This document shows positions 1 through 7,665 of a stretch of DNA of 64,000 nucleotides, one piece after another (the first letter of the stretch is position 1; every line of letters begins with the position of its first letter). The DNA is from Alphaproteobacteria bacterium. GTDB lineage: Bacteria; Pseudomonadota; Alphaproteobacteria; Rhizobiales; Beijerinckiaceae. The stretch spans positions 1 through 64,000 of the forward strand of contig VGEB01000002.1 in NCBI GenBank assembly GCA_016869435.1, in the 5' to 3' direction. The translations under genes were made by a program, and so were the position numbers. The notes beneath the pieces were generated by a model, which was not told where the DNA came from, made no database searches, and saw only the letters and a list, made by a program, of their open reading frames with translations.

Positions 1-10
1 AATCACCCGG

Positions 11-115
11 GCGGGATCATTCCGTCGCAGGGGGGCGGGATCATCTCGGAATCGGGGGGCGCCATCATTCCGTAACGGGTGGGCGCCTTCATCTCGTTTT
101 AGGGGGCGCCATCAA
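11..115. repeat. 24-bp tandem direct repeat array (5 units)
   Basis: Five units begin at 11, 35, 59, 83 and 106, a spacing of 24, 24, 24 and 23 bases. Each unit starts GCGGGATCAT or GCGCCATCAT and ends in a G-run. Units alternate between ATTCCG and ATCTCG after the shared core, which gives a 48-bp higher-order period. The last unit runs into the stop codon of the next gene at 112-114. Regularly spaced sites of this kind can be transposase-binding sites at the end of an insertion sequence (IS21-type ends carry multiple repeats), but no transposase is visible and the array may continue past the left edge. Confidence 0.6.
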
Positions 116-504
116 GCGGAATCAGCAAGCGTTTCGAGCGCCTCGCTGAGGAACTCCTCTATCGAGTCCTGGTCGATACAATGACGAAGGAAGGCCCGTG
201 TGCCGGCGATCGACGTCGGCGCCGTTGCGAGAAACGCGTCGAGCGCCTCGTTTGAATTTTGCTGGGCCGCCGCAAACTCGGCGTGATCTTCCATCGTGAT
301 GACCCGCTGCTCCTCTCGGGCGTCGACTTCATCCGTAAGTTTGCAGGCCGCGCAATAGCGGATCTCCGCAGTGGCATGGCGCTCGATCGCGGCGAAGATC
401 GGATCGGGGTCCGAAGCCGCGCAAGCAACGGCGGGAAGTGAGGCGACAGGTGCCGCGGCGAGGCCGGCCATTATGGCGCGGCGAGTGGTTTGAGGGGCGG
501 TCAT
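112..504 (-). CDS. Tat-signal hypothetical protein
   Basis: A 130-residue protein of unknown function. The N-terminus has twin arginines (TTRRAIMAG) followed by an Ala/Val-rich hydrophobic stretch ending near VACA, which suggests export by the Tat route with cleavage around residue 29. The remaining ~100 residues are mostly acidic helix with three cysteines and no motif I recognise. The start ATG at 502-504 is the one that gives a complete Tat signal. The stop codon overlaps the last unit of the upstream tandem repeat array, so the C-terminus could have been shaped by an insertion. The gene stands alone between that array and tRNA-Lys. Confidence 0.6.
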   Translation of the reverse strand: MTAPQTTRRAIMAGLAAAPVASLPAVACAASDPDPIFAAIERHATAEIRYCAACKLTDEVDAREEQRVITMEDHAEFAAAQQNSNEALDAFLATAPTSIAGTRAFLRHCIDQDSIEEFLSEALETLADSA

Positions 505-597
505 GATTTGGCTCTCCAGATGCTTATAGAGCGCTTATATTCGCTCTACGGCTGCGATCAGGAAGCCGGGAAAATTGGAGCAACTATCTGATTTAAT

Positions 598-673
598 TGG
601 TGAGCGCGCCGGGGCTCGAACCCGGGACCCCCTGATTAAAAGTCAGGTGCTCTACCGACTGAGCTACGCGCTC
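598..673 (-). tRNA. tRNA-Lys (anticodon TTT)
   Basis: On the minus strand the sequence folds as a full cloverleaf. The 7-bp acceptor stem is GAGCGCG/CGCGCTC, the D arm is GCTC..GAGC, the anticodon arm is CCTGA-CTTTTAA-TCAGG with anticodon TTT, and the T arm is CCGGG-TTCGAGC-CCCGG. CCA is encoded at 598-600. There is no variable-arm insert and no mismatch in the stems. It decodes AAA/AAG lysine codons. Confidence 0.97.
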
Positions 674-809
674 GCTTTTAGCGGCGGCGGATTGACGCCG
701 CCGAAGTCGACTGAGCGGGTCGGTCCGTTCGGCCGCGCGGGTCTTCCCCGCGTTTGCGATCAACTACCGGCGGGCGGCGGGGCGGTCAACCCCGGCGGCC
801 TCGCGCCGC

Positions 810-1040
810 TTACTCCGTCAGCTTGGCGAAAAGCGCCACGATGCCGAAGAGAACGGCTGACACCACCGTCGTGATCGCGGCCTTCTTGAGAATATCCGGC
901 GATGCTGGAGCGCCACGGTCGGCGCCTTCGGGAAGCTCATCCTCTTCGGAGGATCGGACGCCGAGCGGCAGCACGGCGAACAGCACGATCCACCAGATCG
1001 TCAGGTAGATCGCCGCAGCGAGCGGCAGTGAAAAGGGCAT
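810..1040 (-). CDS. DUF1467 family small membrane protein
   Basis: A 76-residue protein with two hydrophobic helices (about residues 8-28 and 52-71) separated by an acidic loop, matching the alphaproteobacterial DUF1467 family in size and architecture. Its start codon overlaps the stop of the methylmalonyl-CoA epimerase gene by one base (ATGA), so the two are translationally coupled. This pairing is common in Hyphomicrobiales. The function is unknown and the protein probably sits in the inner membrane. Confidence 0.85.
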   Translation of the reverse strand: MPFSLPLAAAIYLTIWWIVLFAVLPLGVRSSEEDELPEGADRGAPASPDILKKAAITTVVSAVLFGIVALFAKLTE

Positions 1041-1444
1041 CAGGCCTGCTCGAGTTCGATCAGCGCGCCGCAGAAATCCTTGGGATGGAGAAACAGCACG
1101 GGCTTGCCGTGCGCGCCGATTCTCGGCTCCCCATCGCCCAAAACGCGTGCGCCGGAGGCCTTGAGTTGTTCGCGCGCTTCGAGAATGTTCTCGACCTCGT
1201 AGCAGATATGGTGGATGCCGCCGGCCGGATTCTTCGCAACGAAGCCGGCGATCGGCGAGTTTTCTCCAAAGGGCTCCAGCAACTCGATCTTGGTGTTGGG
1301 CAATTCGACGAAAACGACCGTGACGCCGTGCTCCGCGAGGTTTTCTGGCGCCGACACTTTCGCGCCGAGGGCGTCGCGATAGACGGCGGAAGCCCTTTCG
1401 ACGTTATCGACGGCGATCGCGACATGGTTCAGACGGCCGATCAT
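1040..1444 (-). CDS. mce: Methylmalonyl-CoA epimerase
   Basis: A 134-residue vicinal-oxygen-chelate protein that interconverts (2R)- and (2S)-methylmalonyl-CoA. It opens with MIGRLNHVAIAV, where the His is the first metal ligand, followed by GGIHHICYEV and the C-terminal GALIELEQ containing the metal-binding Glu. The length is typical for the family. I chose ATG 1444 because a GGAAGG ribosome site lies just upstream and longer forms have no family similarity. In methylotrophs of this group the enzyme serves the ethylmalonyl-CoA pathway or propionyl-CoA assimilation. It overlaps the DUF1467 gene by one base. Confidence 0.92.
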   Translation of the reverse strand: MIGRLNHVAIAVDNVERASAVYRDALGAKVSAPENLAEHGVTVVFVELPNTKIELLEPFGENSPIAGFVAKNPAGGIHHICYEVENILEAREQLKASGARVLGDGEPRIGAHGKPVLFLHPKDFCGALIELEQA

Positions 1445-1499
1445 TTTCACCTTCCGGAAAGATGCAGTGCTGCGGCAATAAGCGTTGAGGCGCGCGATT

Positions 1500-2810
1500 T
1501 CAACCAGCGGAGCGCGCCTCGGCCTGCGGCGCGCGGCCCAGCCCGTCAATCGCGGCGCGCAAGGACGCCAGACGCGGATCGACTCGGACGAAGGAGCTCC
1601 ATGGGCAGCCTTCGGCAACGCCGCGGCGAATGGCGTCGAGCGCGTGCGGACGCTTGCCGAGGGCGAAATACGCCGCACCGAGAAAGCAGGGCGGCGCGTA
1701 GAGTTCGGCGTCGTCGATCAGCCGTCCGATGAGCGCTTCGGCTTCTTTGGCTTTGCCAGCGCGCGCAAGCGCATAGGCCAGCACGCTCAATTGCAAGGGA
1801 TCATCCGGGCTGGACGCGACCGCCCGGCGCGCCGCGCTCACGGCCTGATCGTGAAAGCCCTGTAGGCTGTAGGCGATGGACATCACGAGATGCAAAGTCG
1901 CGGCGTCGGGCCGCAGATCAACGCCGTCGCGCGCATAGCGGCGCGCCCGTTCGAGATCGCCGGCGCAGAGGATGAGCCAGGCGCGCATTGACAGCAGCCC
2001 CTGATCATGCGGCGAGTTGACGAGACCTTCTTCACAGTCGATGAGTCCCTCGTCGAGACGATCCACGACGGCGAGCAGCCAACTGCGATAGACGCGCGCC
2101 TTACCGTAGAGCGGATCCTCGGCGACCGCTTGGTCGAGGAGCCGGAGTCCCTCGGCGATCTTGCCTTTGAGCGCGCCACGGGCCCATCCGAGAACGGCCC
2201 GCGCCGGCGTATGGTCTGGCGCCGCGGCAAGCGCCCGGCCGGCAAAGTCTTCAATCATCGCCGCCGCCTCGGCGGGACGAAGAAATCCGCGCGCGACGCG
2301 CCCGGCGGCGATATCCGCGGCAAGCGCCCAGACCGATGGATTGCCCGGGTCGAGTTGGGCCGCTGAAGCGATCGCTTCCTGCGCGCGGGCGAAACCCTCA
2401 CGCGTGCGGTTTCCGGCGAGTTCATAGGCGGTTTGCCAGAGGTCGAGTATATGCGGCTCGCTCGCCGCCAGCCGAGCGGGCTGAACGGCGTCCTGATCGA
2501 CAGTTTCGACTTTGGCGCGAAGGCTGAGCCCCCGGCCATAAGCCGTGGCGACCAAATCTTCGCCGCCTGCCTCGCGCAGCGGTTTTCGCAGGAGATAGGC
2601 GCAGCGGTCGATGGAGTCGTCGGAGGCGGCGCGATCCGGCCAGAGGCGCGCGGCGATTTCGCTCTTGGTCACCAGGAGGCCCGGAGAGTCCAACAGCAGC
2701 TCGAGGAGTTGACGCGCCTGGGGGCCAAGGTGGATGCGCTCGCCGTCGCGCTGCAGTCCTCCCTGCCCACTGTAAGTAAATCCCGAGAATCGCTTGACCA
2801 ATTCGCCCAT
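1500..2810 (-). CDS. Winged-helix transcriptional regulator with TPR repeats
   Basis: A 436-residue protein. Residues ~15-105 form an OmpR/CadC-type winged helix (LLELLLDSPGLLVTKSEIAARLWP, then a recognition-helix region with LLRKPL and a wing ending in YGRGLSL). From ~115 to the end lie at least six TPR-like helical pairs rich in Ala/Leu (for example AVLGWARGALKGKIAEGLRL). There is no transmembrane segment between the domains, unlike CadC/ToxR, so it resembles the soluble HilA-like architecture. The TPR part probably senses a protein or small ligand. The target is unknown. It is transcribed toward mce with a ~55-base gap. Confidence 0.8.
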   Translation of the reverse strand: MGELVKRFSGFTYSGQGGLQRDGERIHLGPQARQLLELLLDSPGLLVTKSEIAARLWPDRAASDDSIDRCAYLLRKPLREAGGEDLVATAYGRGLSLRAKVETVDQDAVQPARLAASEPHILDLWQTAYELAGNRTREGFARAQEAIASAAQLDPGNPSVWALAADIAAGRVARGFLRPAEAAAMIEDFAGRALAAAPDHTPARAVLGWARGALKGKIAEGLRLLDQAVAEDPLYGKARVYRSWLLAVVDRLDEGLIDCEEGLVNSPHDQGLLSMRAWLILCAGDLERARRYARDGVDLRPDAATLHLVMSIAYSLQGFHDQAVSAARRAVASSPDDPLQLSVLAYALARAGKAKEAEALIGRLIDDAELYAPPCFLGAAYFALGKRPHALDAIRRGVAEGCPWSSFVRVDPRLASLRAAIDGLGRAPQAEARSAG

Positions 2811-2930
2811 GGAAGCCTCTGCGCCGCGATGATGGCAAGACGACGCGGCTTCGGCAAGAGGCGAAAAGGGTTAAGTCCTCAAAATCGCATAGTATTCCTA
2901 AGCCGTGTCCTCTCCGCCATTTGGGATTGT

Positions 2931-2969
2931 AAAATAAAAAACGCCGGACGTACCTCCGGTCCGGCGTTT
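2931..2969 (-). terminator. Intrinsic terminator for the 3058-3639 gene
   Basis: A perfect 11-bp stem is formed by 2939-2949 and 2959-2969 (AAACGCCGGAC / GTCCGGCGTTT) with a 9-base loop. Read on the minus strand it is followed by a T-rich run (complement of 2931-2941). It lies ~90 bases past the stop codon of the minus-strand gene. Confidence 0.75.
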
Positions 2970-3057
2970 GAGCTTTCCACATACGCAGAACGTTGGAAGG
3001 CTCGGCGCAGTCTATGCGCGCGCAAGGTGACGGCCGCGTGACGGCGGATGTTTCCGT

Positions 3058-3639
3058 TCAAATGCGGCGGCGCGCGGTCTGCTCCTCCTTGCCCCAGACG
3101 AACAGGGTGAGCGCCAGCACGCCGGCCGCGGCGATCAGAAAATAAGGCATTCGCGCCGACAGCGGCCGTCCGCCGACGGTGAAGGGGAACCGGGACACCC
3201 AATGCTCTCCGTGCGGCCCGTCGACCGTGACGATCCCGACGAATTCGCCGGGCTCCTTGAACACATGTTCGAAATTGAGCGTGCCCGCCGGATAGACCTT
3301 TGGCGGCAGATAGGCGACCGTCACCGCATCGAGTCGCCCCTGCTCCTCCCTTTCGCCGACGTCGCGAATGATGCGGAAATCCGTCGACATGTCGCGCATC
3401 TCGTCCTGAGCGTAATCCAGAACGAAAATCGTATCGCCGGTCACGGGAATGTCCTCGCAGAATCTATTGCGCGACGCGGCCGGCTGATAGCCCGAGAAAT
3501 ACATGAAGTCCGGTCCGACCTTCAGCAGACAGGCGTTCCGCTGACGTTGCATTGCGCCATGAGCGAGGGCGCCTGACCAAGACGCGCTCGCGAGCGTCAG
3601 GAGCGCCAGCAAGGAAAATGTGTAAAGGGGCTTCGACAT
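3058..3639 (-). CDS. Secreted/membrane-anchored hypothetical protein
   Basis: A 193-residue protein I cannot assign to a characterised family. Residues 1-26 form a signal peptide (hydrophobic core, cleavage near ALAHG). Residues ~27-160 form a periplasmic domain with two cysteines and a beta-rich C-terminal part that looks Ig-like (GTLNFEHVFKEPGEFVGIVTVDG). Residues ~164-182 form a single C-terminal transmembrane helix followed by a basic tail. The mature part faces the periplasm. It has its own terminator at 2931-2969 and is divergent from another secreted protein at 3883. The arrangement recalls small accessory proteins of membrane or periplasmic oxidation systems, but that is conjecture. 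Confidence 0.7.
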   Translation of the reverse strand: MSKPLYTFSLLALLTLASASWSGALAHGAMQRQRNACLLKVGPDFMYFSGYQPAASRNRFCEDIPVTGDTIFVLDYAQDEMRDMSTDFRIIRDVGEREEQGRLDAVTVAYLPPKVYPAGTLNFEHVFKEPGEFVGIVTVDGPHGEHWVSRFPFTVGGRPLSARMPYFLIAAAGVLALTLFVWGKEEQTARRRI

Positions 3640-3882
3640 GCCGTCCTCCAGATGCGGCGGCTGGACGACGCGGCTTAAGACGCGACTGCGAGCCGAACGG
3701 CCCGCGCTTGCCTGCCATCTTCCGCCTATCCAGCCGCATCCTGTTCAACTGCGCCGAGGGGACCTCACAAGGAACCTCGCCGCTCGAAACTTAAGCTTGC
3801 GCCTCCGACTTTGGTTCAATACCGGTTCACGCTAGACGCGCGCGAAAGGCTCTCGGGACAGAACGCGCCAGGAACGAAAAAG

Positions 3883-4230
3883 ATGCGCCTCACATCCGAA
3901 TTCGTCCTCACCGCGCTGCTTTCGCTTGCGGGAGGTTTGGCCCAAGCCGCCGATCTTAACGACTATCCCACCGCCGCGCGCGCCGACTATGTCTTTGGTT
4001 GCATGAAGGCGAACGGCGATACCCGCCTCTCACTGGACCAATGCTCGTGCTCCATAGACGTCATCGCGACCATTCTGCCCTATGAGCGCTATGTCGCCGC
4101 CGAGACCGTGGCGAGCGTCAACCAGCAGGCGGGGCAGGTCGGCGCGCTAATGCGCAATACTGACGCTGCGCGCGACGCGCTCCAGGAGCTGCGTCGCGCT
4201 CAGGCCGAGGCGCAGGTGCGGTGCTTCTAG
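3883..4230 (+). CDS. Small secreted cysteine-containing hypothetical protein
   Basis: A 115-residue protein with a signal peptide (residues 1-~21, MRLTSEFVLTALLSLAGGLAQA). The mature region has four cysteines, arranged as FGCM, QCSCS and a terminal VRCF, which suggests two disulfides in the periplasm. I selected ATG 3883 because it begins the signal peptide directly. A longer in-frame start at 3811 would put 24 unusual residues in front. No characterised domain is recognised. It is divergent from the 3058-3639 gene and 31 bases upstream of nnrU. Confidence 0.7.
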   Translation: MRLTSEFVLTALLSLAGGLAQAADLNDYPTAARADYVFGCMKANGDTRLSLDQCSCSIDVIATILPYERYVAAETVASVNQQAGQVGALMRNTDAARDALQELRRAQAEAQVRCF

Positions 4231-4261
4231 AAGGTCATTCGATGCAGAAGCTGGAGAGATC

Positions 4262-4837
4262 ATGCTTATTCTCATTGTCGGAATCGTCATTTTTCTCGGT
4301 ATTCACACGCTTACGGCCTTTCGCGAAACGCGCGCGGGGCTGATCGAGCGCTACGGCCTGAGAGCCTATAAGGGCGCCTATGGGCTCGTCGCCGCCATCG
4401 GTTTGGCGCTCATCGTCTACGGCTTCATCCGCTATCGCGCGGAAGGCATGATTCAGATTTGGACGCCGCCGCAGTGGATGCATTATCTTGCGCCGCCGCT
4501 CGTCTGGTTCGCTTTCGTTGCGATCGCGAGCCGCCGCGCGCCTCCGGGGCGCATTCGCGGCTGGCTGCGCCATCCGATGCTTGTCGCGATAAAGAGCTGG
4601 GCGCTCGCTCATCTTCTCGTCAATGGCGATCTCGGAGGCATGATCCTGTTCGGATCGTTCCTCGCCTGGGCGGTCTTCGACCGCATCGCCCTCAAGAAGC
4701 GGGGTGACGGCGGCGCGCCGCGGATTTCCGAATTTACGCGCGGCGACGCGATTGCGGTCGGCGTCGGAACCGCGCTCTTCGCGATTGTGCTTTATCTGCA
4801 CCCATGGCTCTTCGGCGCGCCGGCCATGCCCGCGTGA
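4262..4837 (+). CDS. NnrU family membrane protein
   Basis: A 191-residue integral membrane protein with about five to six hydrophobic helices. It fits the NnrU family (FLGIHTLTAFRETRAGLIERYG at the N-terminus, then WLRHPMLVAIKSWALAHLLVNGD). NnrU homologues were first found beside nitric-oxide and denitrification genes, but the family is widespread and its function is not established. No denitrification genes are near here. Confidence 0.85.
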   Translation: MLILIVGIVIFLGIHTLTAFRETRAGLIERYGLRAYKGAYGLVAAIGLALIVYGFIRYRAEGMIQIWTPPQWMHYLAPPLVWFAFVAIASRRAPPGRIRGWLRHPMLVAIKSWALAHLLVNGDLGGMILFGSFLAWAVFDRIALKKRGDGGAPRISEFTRGDAIAVGVGTALFAIVLYLHPWLFGAPAMPA

Positions 4838-4890
4838 GTTCAACCGCACAGGTTCGGCGAATCTTACCAAGAAGCCATTGCAGGCGTTGG

Positions 4891-4980
4891 TAAGGGAAAC
4901 AGCGTGTGCTTGCGGAAAGCGACGATGATCGCCTCCTCTTCGAGAGCGCGCACAATCGACGACGGCGCTAGCACGCGCCG
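4891..4980 (-). pseudogene. IS481-type transposase fragment (remnant)
   Basis: On the minus strand about 30 codons read RRVLAPSSIVRALEEEAIIV followed by AFRKHTLFPL. This resembles the N-terminal part of IS481-family transposases, where an EEEA-x2-VAFR-x-HTLLPL block precedes DDCLYALQ. The similarity stops abruptly at both sides, with no helix-turn-helix before it and no DDE domain after it. It appears to be a short scar of an old insertion between nnrU and the next gene. The family assignment is from memory of the motif. Confidence 0.45.
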
Positions 4981-5018
4981 TCCGCCGGGCGCGTCGCCGG
5001 CAGGACGGGAAAGCTCAA

Positions 5019-6047
5019 ATGACCAGAGGCGAATTCGTTCTGCGTTCGGCAATTTTCATCGCGCTCGCCCTCCTGCCGTTTCTCATCTGGCTGCTCTTCA
5101 ACGTCATTGTGCTTGCAACCGGCGCGGTGCTCGTCGCGACGCTCATTCATCTCGTCGCGACGCCGTTTCTCAAGCTCCGCCTGCCCCGCGGATTGGCGCT
5201 CGCGCTGTCGGGTCTGTTGATCGCGTCGATGTTTGGGGCGACCTTCTATCTCTTCGGCCGCACGATGGCGTCGGAGTTTCACGATGTGCTGCGCAGCGCC
5301 GAAGAGGCGGCCGATTCCATATCGCTCGCGATCAGCCGATCGGGATTGTCCGACTATCTGCCAAAATCGTTCAGCGAAAATATCTCGCTCTCGAGCCTGA
5401 TCGGGCGGTCGTTCACCGTCAGCATCGAGGCCGTTCTCGGCGCGCTTGTCGCCTTTTCCGCGGGCGTCTTTCTTGCGAGCGAACCCAAGCTCTATAGCGA
5501 AGGCTTCACGCTGCTGTTTGCGCCCCGCTGGCGCGCCAGAGCGCGCGAAACGCTTGGCCATGTCTCCACTGCGCTACGCCGCTGGCTGCTCGGCCAGATG
5601 ATCGAAATGGTGACGGTAGGCGTTATGGCAGGCGTGGCGGTGTGGCTTATTGGCCTGCCCTCGCCCATCGCGCTTGGCGCCATATCGGGTCTTTCGGAAT
5701 TCATCCCCTATATCGGCCCGATTCTGGCGATCTTTCCATCGGTGGCGGTCGCGGCGACGATCGGACCTTACGCCATGCTTTGGACGATCCTCGCCTATCT
5801 CGCCATCCATCAGCTCGACGGCAACATGATCATGCCGCTCATCCAGCGGCAATTGGTGCGCGTGCCGCCGGCGCTGATGCTGATTTCGATCGCGCTGTTC
5901 GGCACGCTGTTCGGGCTTGGCGCGACGATTTTCGCCGCGCCGCTGACGGTGGTGATCTATGTCGCGGTGATCAAGCTCTATCTGCGCGACACGCTGGGCG
6001 AGCAGACGCCCTTGCCGGGGGAAAAGGCGCAAATACCCTCCCCTTGA
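5019..6047 (+). CDS. AI-2E family transporter (PerM-like)
   Basis: A 342-residue polytopic protein of the AI-2 exporter/PerM family with about seven to eight membrane helices. Family marks are the N-terminal helical pair, the amphipathic region around residues 80-135, and the conserved stretch LSEFIPYIGPILAIFPSVAVA followed by a helix with HQLDGNMIMPLIQRQLVRVPP. Despite the family name, substrates vary and sodium/proton antiport is known for some members. The substrate here cannot be told. The start at 5019 is immediately preceded by GGAAAGCTCAA, a plausible ribosome site. Confidence 0.85.
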   Translation: MTRGEFVLRSAIFIALALLPFLIWLLFNVIVLATGAVLVATLIHLVATPFLKLRLPRGLALALSGLLIASMFGATFYLFGRTMASEFHDVLRSAEEAADSISLAISRSGLSDYLPKSFSENISLSSLIGRSFTVSIEAVLGALVAFSAGVFLASEPKLYSEGFTLLFAPRWRARARETLGHVSTALRRWLLGQMIEMVTVGVMAGVAVWLIGLPSPIALGAISGLSEFIPYIGPILAIFPSVAVAATIGPYAMLWTILAYLAIHQLDGNMIMPLIQRQLVRVPPALMLISIALFGTLFGLGATIFAAPLTVVIYVAVIKLYLRDTLGEQTPLPGEKAQIPSP

Positions 6048-6105
6048 GGGGGAAGCCGAGTGGATGCGTCGCCGTGGCGTAGCAATTGGACCGCTAGAGT
6101 TGCTC

Positions 6106-6801
6106 ATGGATTGGCGCGCGCCCGTGATCGACTATTGCGAGCGACAGAACTTAGCCTTCTGGGCTGAGCCGGCGAACGCCATGAGCAACTTCGCCTTCGT
6201 CATCGCGGCTGCGGCCGCGTTTCATCTCTGGCGACGACGCGGCGGCGCAGACTATCCCGCGCTCGCGCTCATCATTGTCACGGCGTCGGTCGGCGTTGGC
6301 AGCTTCATCTTCCATACGATGGCGACACGCGGCGCCATGCTGCTCGACGTGATCCCCATTGCAATTTTCATCTACGGCTATTTCCTGCTGGCGCTGCGCC
6401 GTTTCTTCAGCCTGCCGATGGCGACGACGACGGCGATCACGCTCGCCTTCGCCGCGCTCTCGTATTTCGCCACGACAATCGACGCGCTGAACGGATCGGT
6501 CGGCTATCTACCGGCGCTTGGCGCGCTGTCGATCTTCGCCGCACTGCTTTGGCGACGCAGCGACGCGCGCAAAACTGCGCGCGCGCTCGCCGCCGCGGCG
6601 CTGCTCTTTTCCATCTCGCTTTTCTTTCGGACGATCGATCGCACGATCTGCCCCGCGGTTCCGCTCGGCGCGCATTTTGTCTGGCACTTCATGAACGCCT
6701 GCGTGCTATGGCTGCTGCTGCGCGCGGCGATTGTCGCCTGGCCGCGCCGCGACAATCAGGCGAGCCCGATCCAGAAGGCGAAGGAGCCGACGGCTGCGTG
6801 A
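6106..6801 (+). CDS. Ceramidase-like membrane hydrolase (alkaline ceramidase/CREST type)
   Basis: About 231 residues and seven membrane helices. It carries the ceramidase signature blocks: AEPANAMSNFAF after the first residues, SVGVGSFIFHTMAT with the conserved Ser and His, MLLDVIPI with an Asp, and LGAHFVWHFMNA with the C-terminal His pair. These Ser/Asp/His residues form the zinc site in characterised members. ATG 6106 starts MDWRAPVIDYCE as in homologues; an upstream ATG at 6064 adds 14 unlike residues. The physiological substrate is unknown because most bacteria here lack ceramide. Its 3' end overlaps the convergent CPBP gene by 46 bases. Confidence 0.82.
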   Translation: MDWRAPVIDYCERQNLAFWAEPANAMSNFAFVIAAAAAFHLWRRRGGADYPALALIIVTASVGVGSFIFHTMATRGAMLLDVIPIAIFIYGYFLLALRRFFSLPMATTTAITLAFAALSYFATTIDALNGSVGYLPALGALSIFAALLWRRSDARKTARALAAAALLFSISLFFRTIDRTICPAVPLGAHFVWHFMNACVLWLLLRAAIVAWPRRDNQASPIQKAKEPTAA

Positions 6802-7355
6802 GACGCGGTCAGCGGCCAAACGTTGCGGGTGAAGAGATAGGCGGTGCTCCAGGCGACTCCCGCGAGAAAAGTGTTGGCGAGTAGGACGGGATCGCCATAG
6901 GCCGCATGCATCAGCGAAAACACCGCCGAGGAAAACAGCACGTAATGGCGTCCGCTCATCTGCAGCCGATCGGCGATCAGCTTCGGGATCGACCGGCAGA
7001 CGAGCTCCTGGCAGGGACTCGACGCCAGCACGTAAAAGGGCGCGAAGGCGATCCAATTCGGCGGCGGCAGCGAACGCTTCAGAAATTGCGCTTCGACGAC
7101 GATCGCCGCGAGCAGAAGGCACGTCAGCGCGCCGCAGATCAGCCAGGCGCGCCCGCCTCTCGGCAGCCCAAGGCCGAGTTCGGCGAAGGAATAGCCGCCG
7201 AGCACGCAGGCGGCGACGCAGAGGCCTGAAACGACCAGCAGCGCTTCGAAGCGCAAATGAAAGGACATGGCGCCGCCGGCGATCGCGAGACTCGGCGCGA
7301 GGAGCAAAAGCAGGAAGGCGGCCAAAGGGGCCAGAGATCGCGCCGTGAGCGTCAT
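6756..7355 (-). CDS. CPBP family intramembrane metalloprotease-like protein
   Basis: A 199-residue polytopic membrane protein. Motif 1 appears as SSPCQELVCRS, where families usually have EExxxR, so one Glu is replaced by Leu. Motif 2 is FSSAVFSLMHAAYG with its His, and motif 3 is LTASHAAVG with its His. The N-terminus is a strong hydrophobic helix. It belongs to the CAAX-protease/bacteriocin-processing superfamily, but the altered glutamate motif makes the activity uncertain. The gene ends inside the 3' end of the ceramidase-like gene and is divergent from the ATP synthase operon. Confidence 0.75.
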   Translation of the reverse strand: MTLTARSLAPLAAFLLLLLAPSLAIAGGAMSFHLRFEALLVVSGLCVAACVLGGYSFAELGLGLPRGGRAWLICGALTCLLLAAIVVEAQFLKRSLPPPNWIAFAPFYVLASSPCQELVCRSIPKLIADRLQMSGRHYVLFSSAVFSLMHAAYGDPVLLANTFLAGVAWSTAYLFTRNVWPLTASHAAVGSFAFWIGLA

Positions 7356-7665
7356 AAAAGCGCAACAATTTCGACGCCGTCACAGTTCCGCGATCGCCCA
7401 CGCCGCCATTTTGACGCGCCGCGGCGCCGAGTCAGGCGGCAGATGGGCGCATACTGGATAAAATCACATAATTACAACGATATACGCCAACGAGCCTCGC
7501 CTTGACTAAATCCTGGCCCGCAAATATGTTGCGCGCGGCTCGGAAGGATCGGCCGCAAGCCGAGAGTTTCGCGCCATCTCCCGAACGGTTCGACTTTCCC
7601 GTCGCGCGGCGTCGCGCCATCGTCAAATTTTGCGCGTGGCGCAATATGCGAGGCGGAGAGCGCCG
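7356..7665. other. Divergent intergenic region upstream of the F0 operon
   Basis: This 310-base stretch has no convincing gene. It separates the CPBP gene (minus) from atpI (plus), is more AT-rich around 7450-7530, and holds the candidate promoter at 7502-7530. Confidence 0.6.
7502..7530 (+). promoter_or_regulatory. Candidate sigma-70-type promoter of the F0 ATP synthase operon
   Basis: TTGACT (7502-7507) and TATGTT (7525-7530) are separated by 17 bases, close to the housekeeping consensus. Transcription would begin near 7537, about 130 bases before atpI. Confidence 0.5.

Noticed and set aside
1..115. CRISPR array reading of the 24-bp repeats
   Set aside because: Units are contiguous with no unique spacers of constant length and no cas genes nearby.
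598..673. tRNA-Lys as an integration site for a genomic island to its left
   Set aside because: No integrase or duplicated tRNA 3' end is visible within the 600 bases available.
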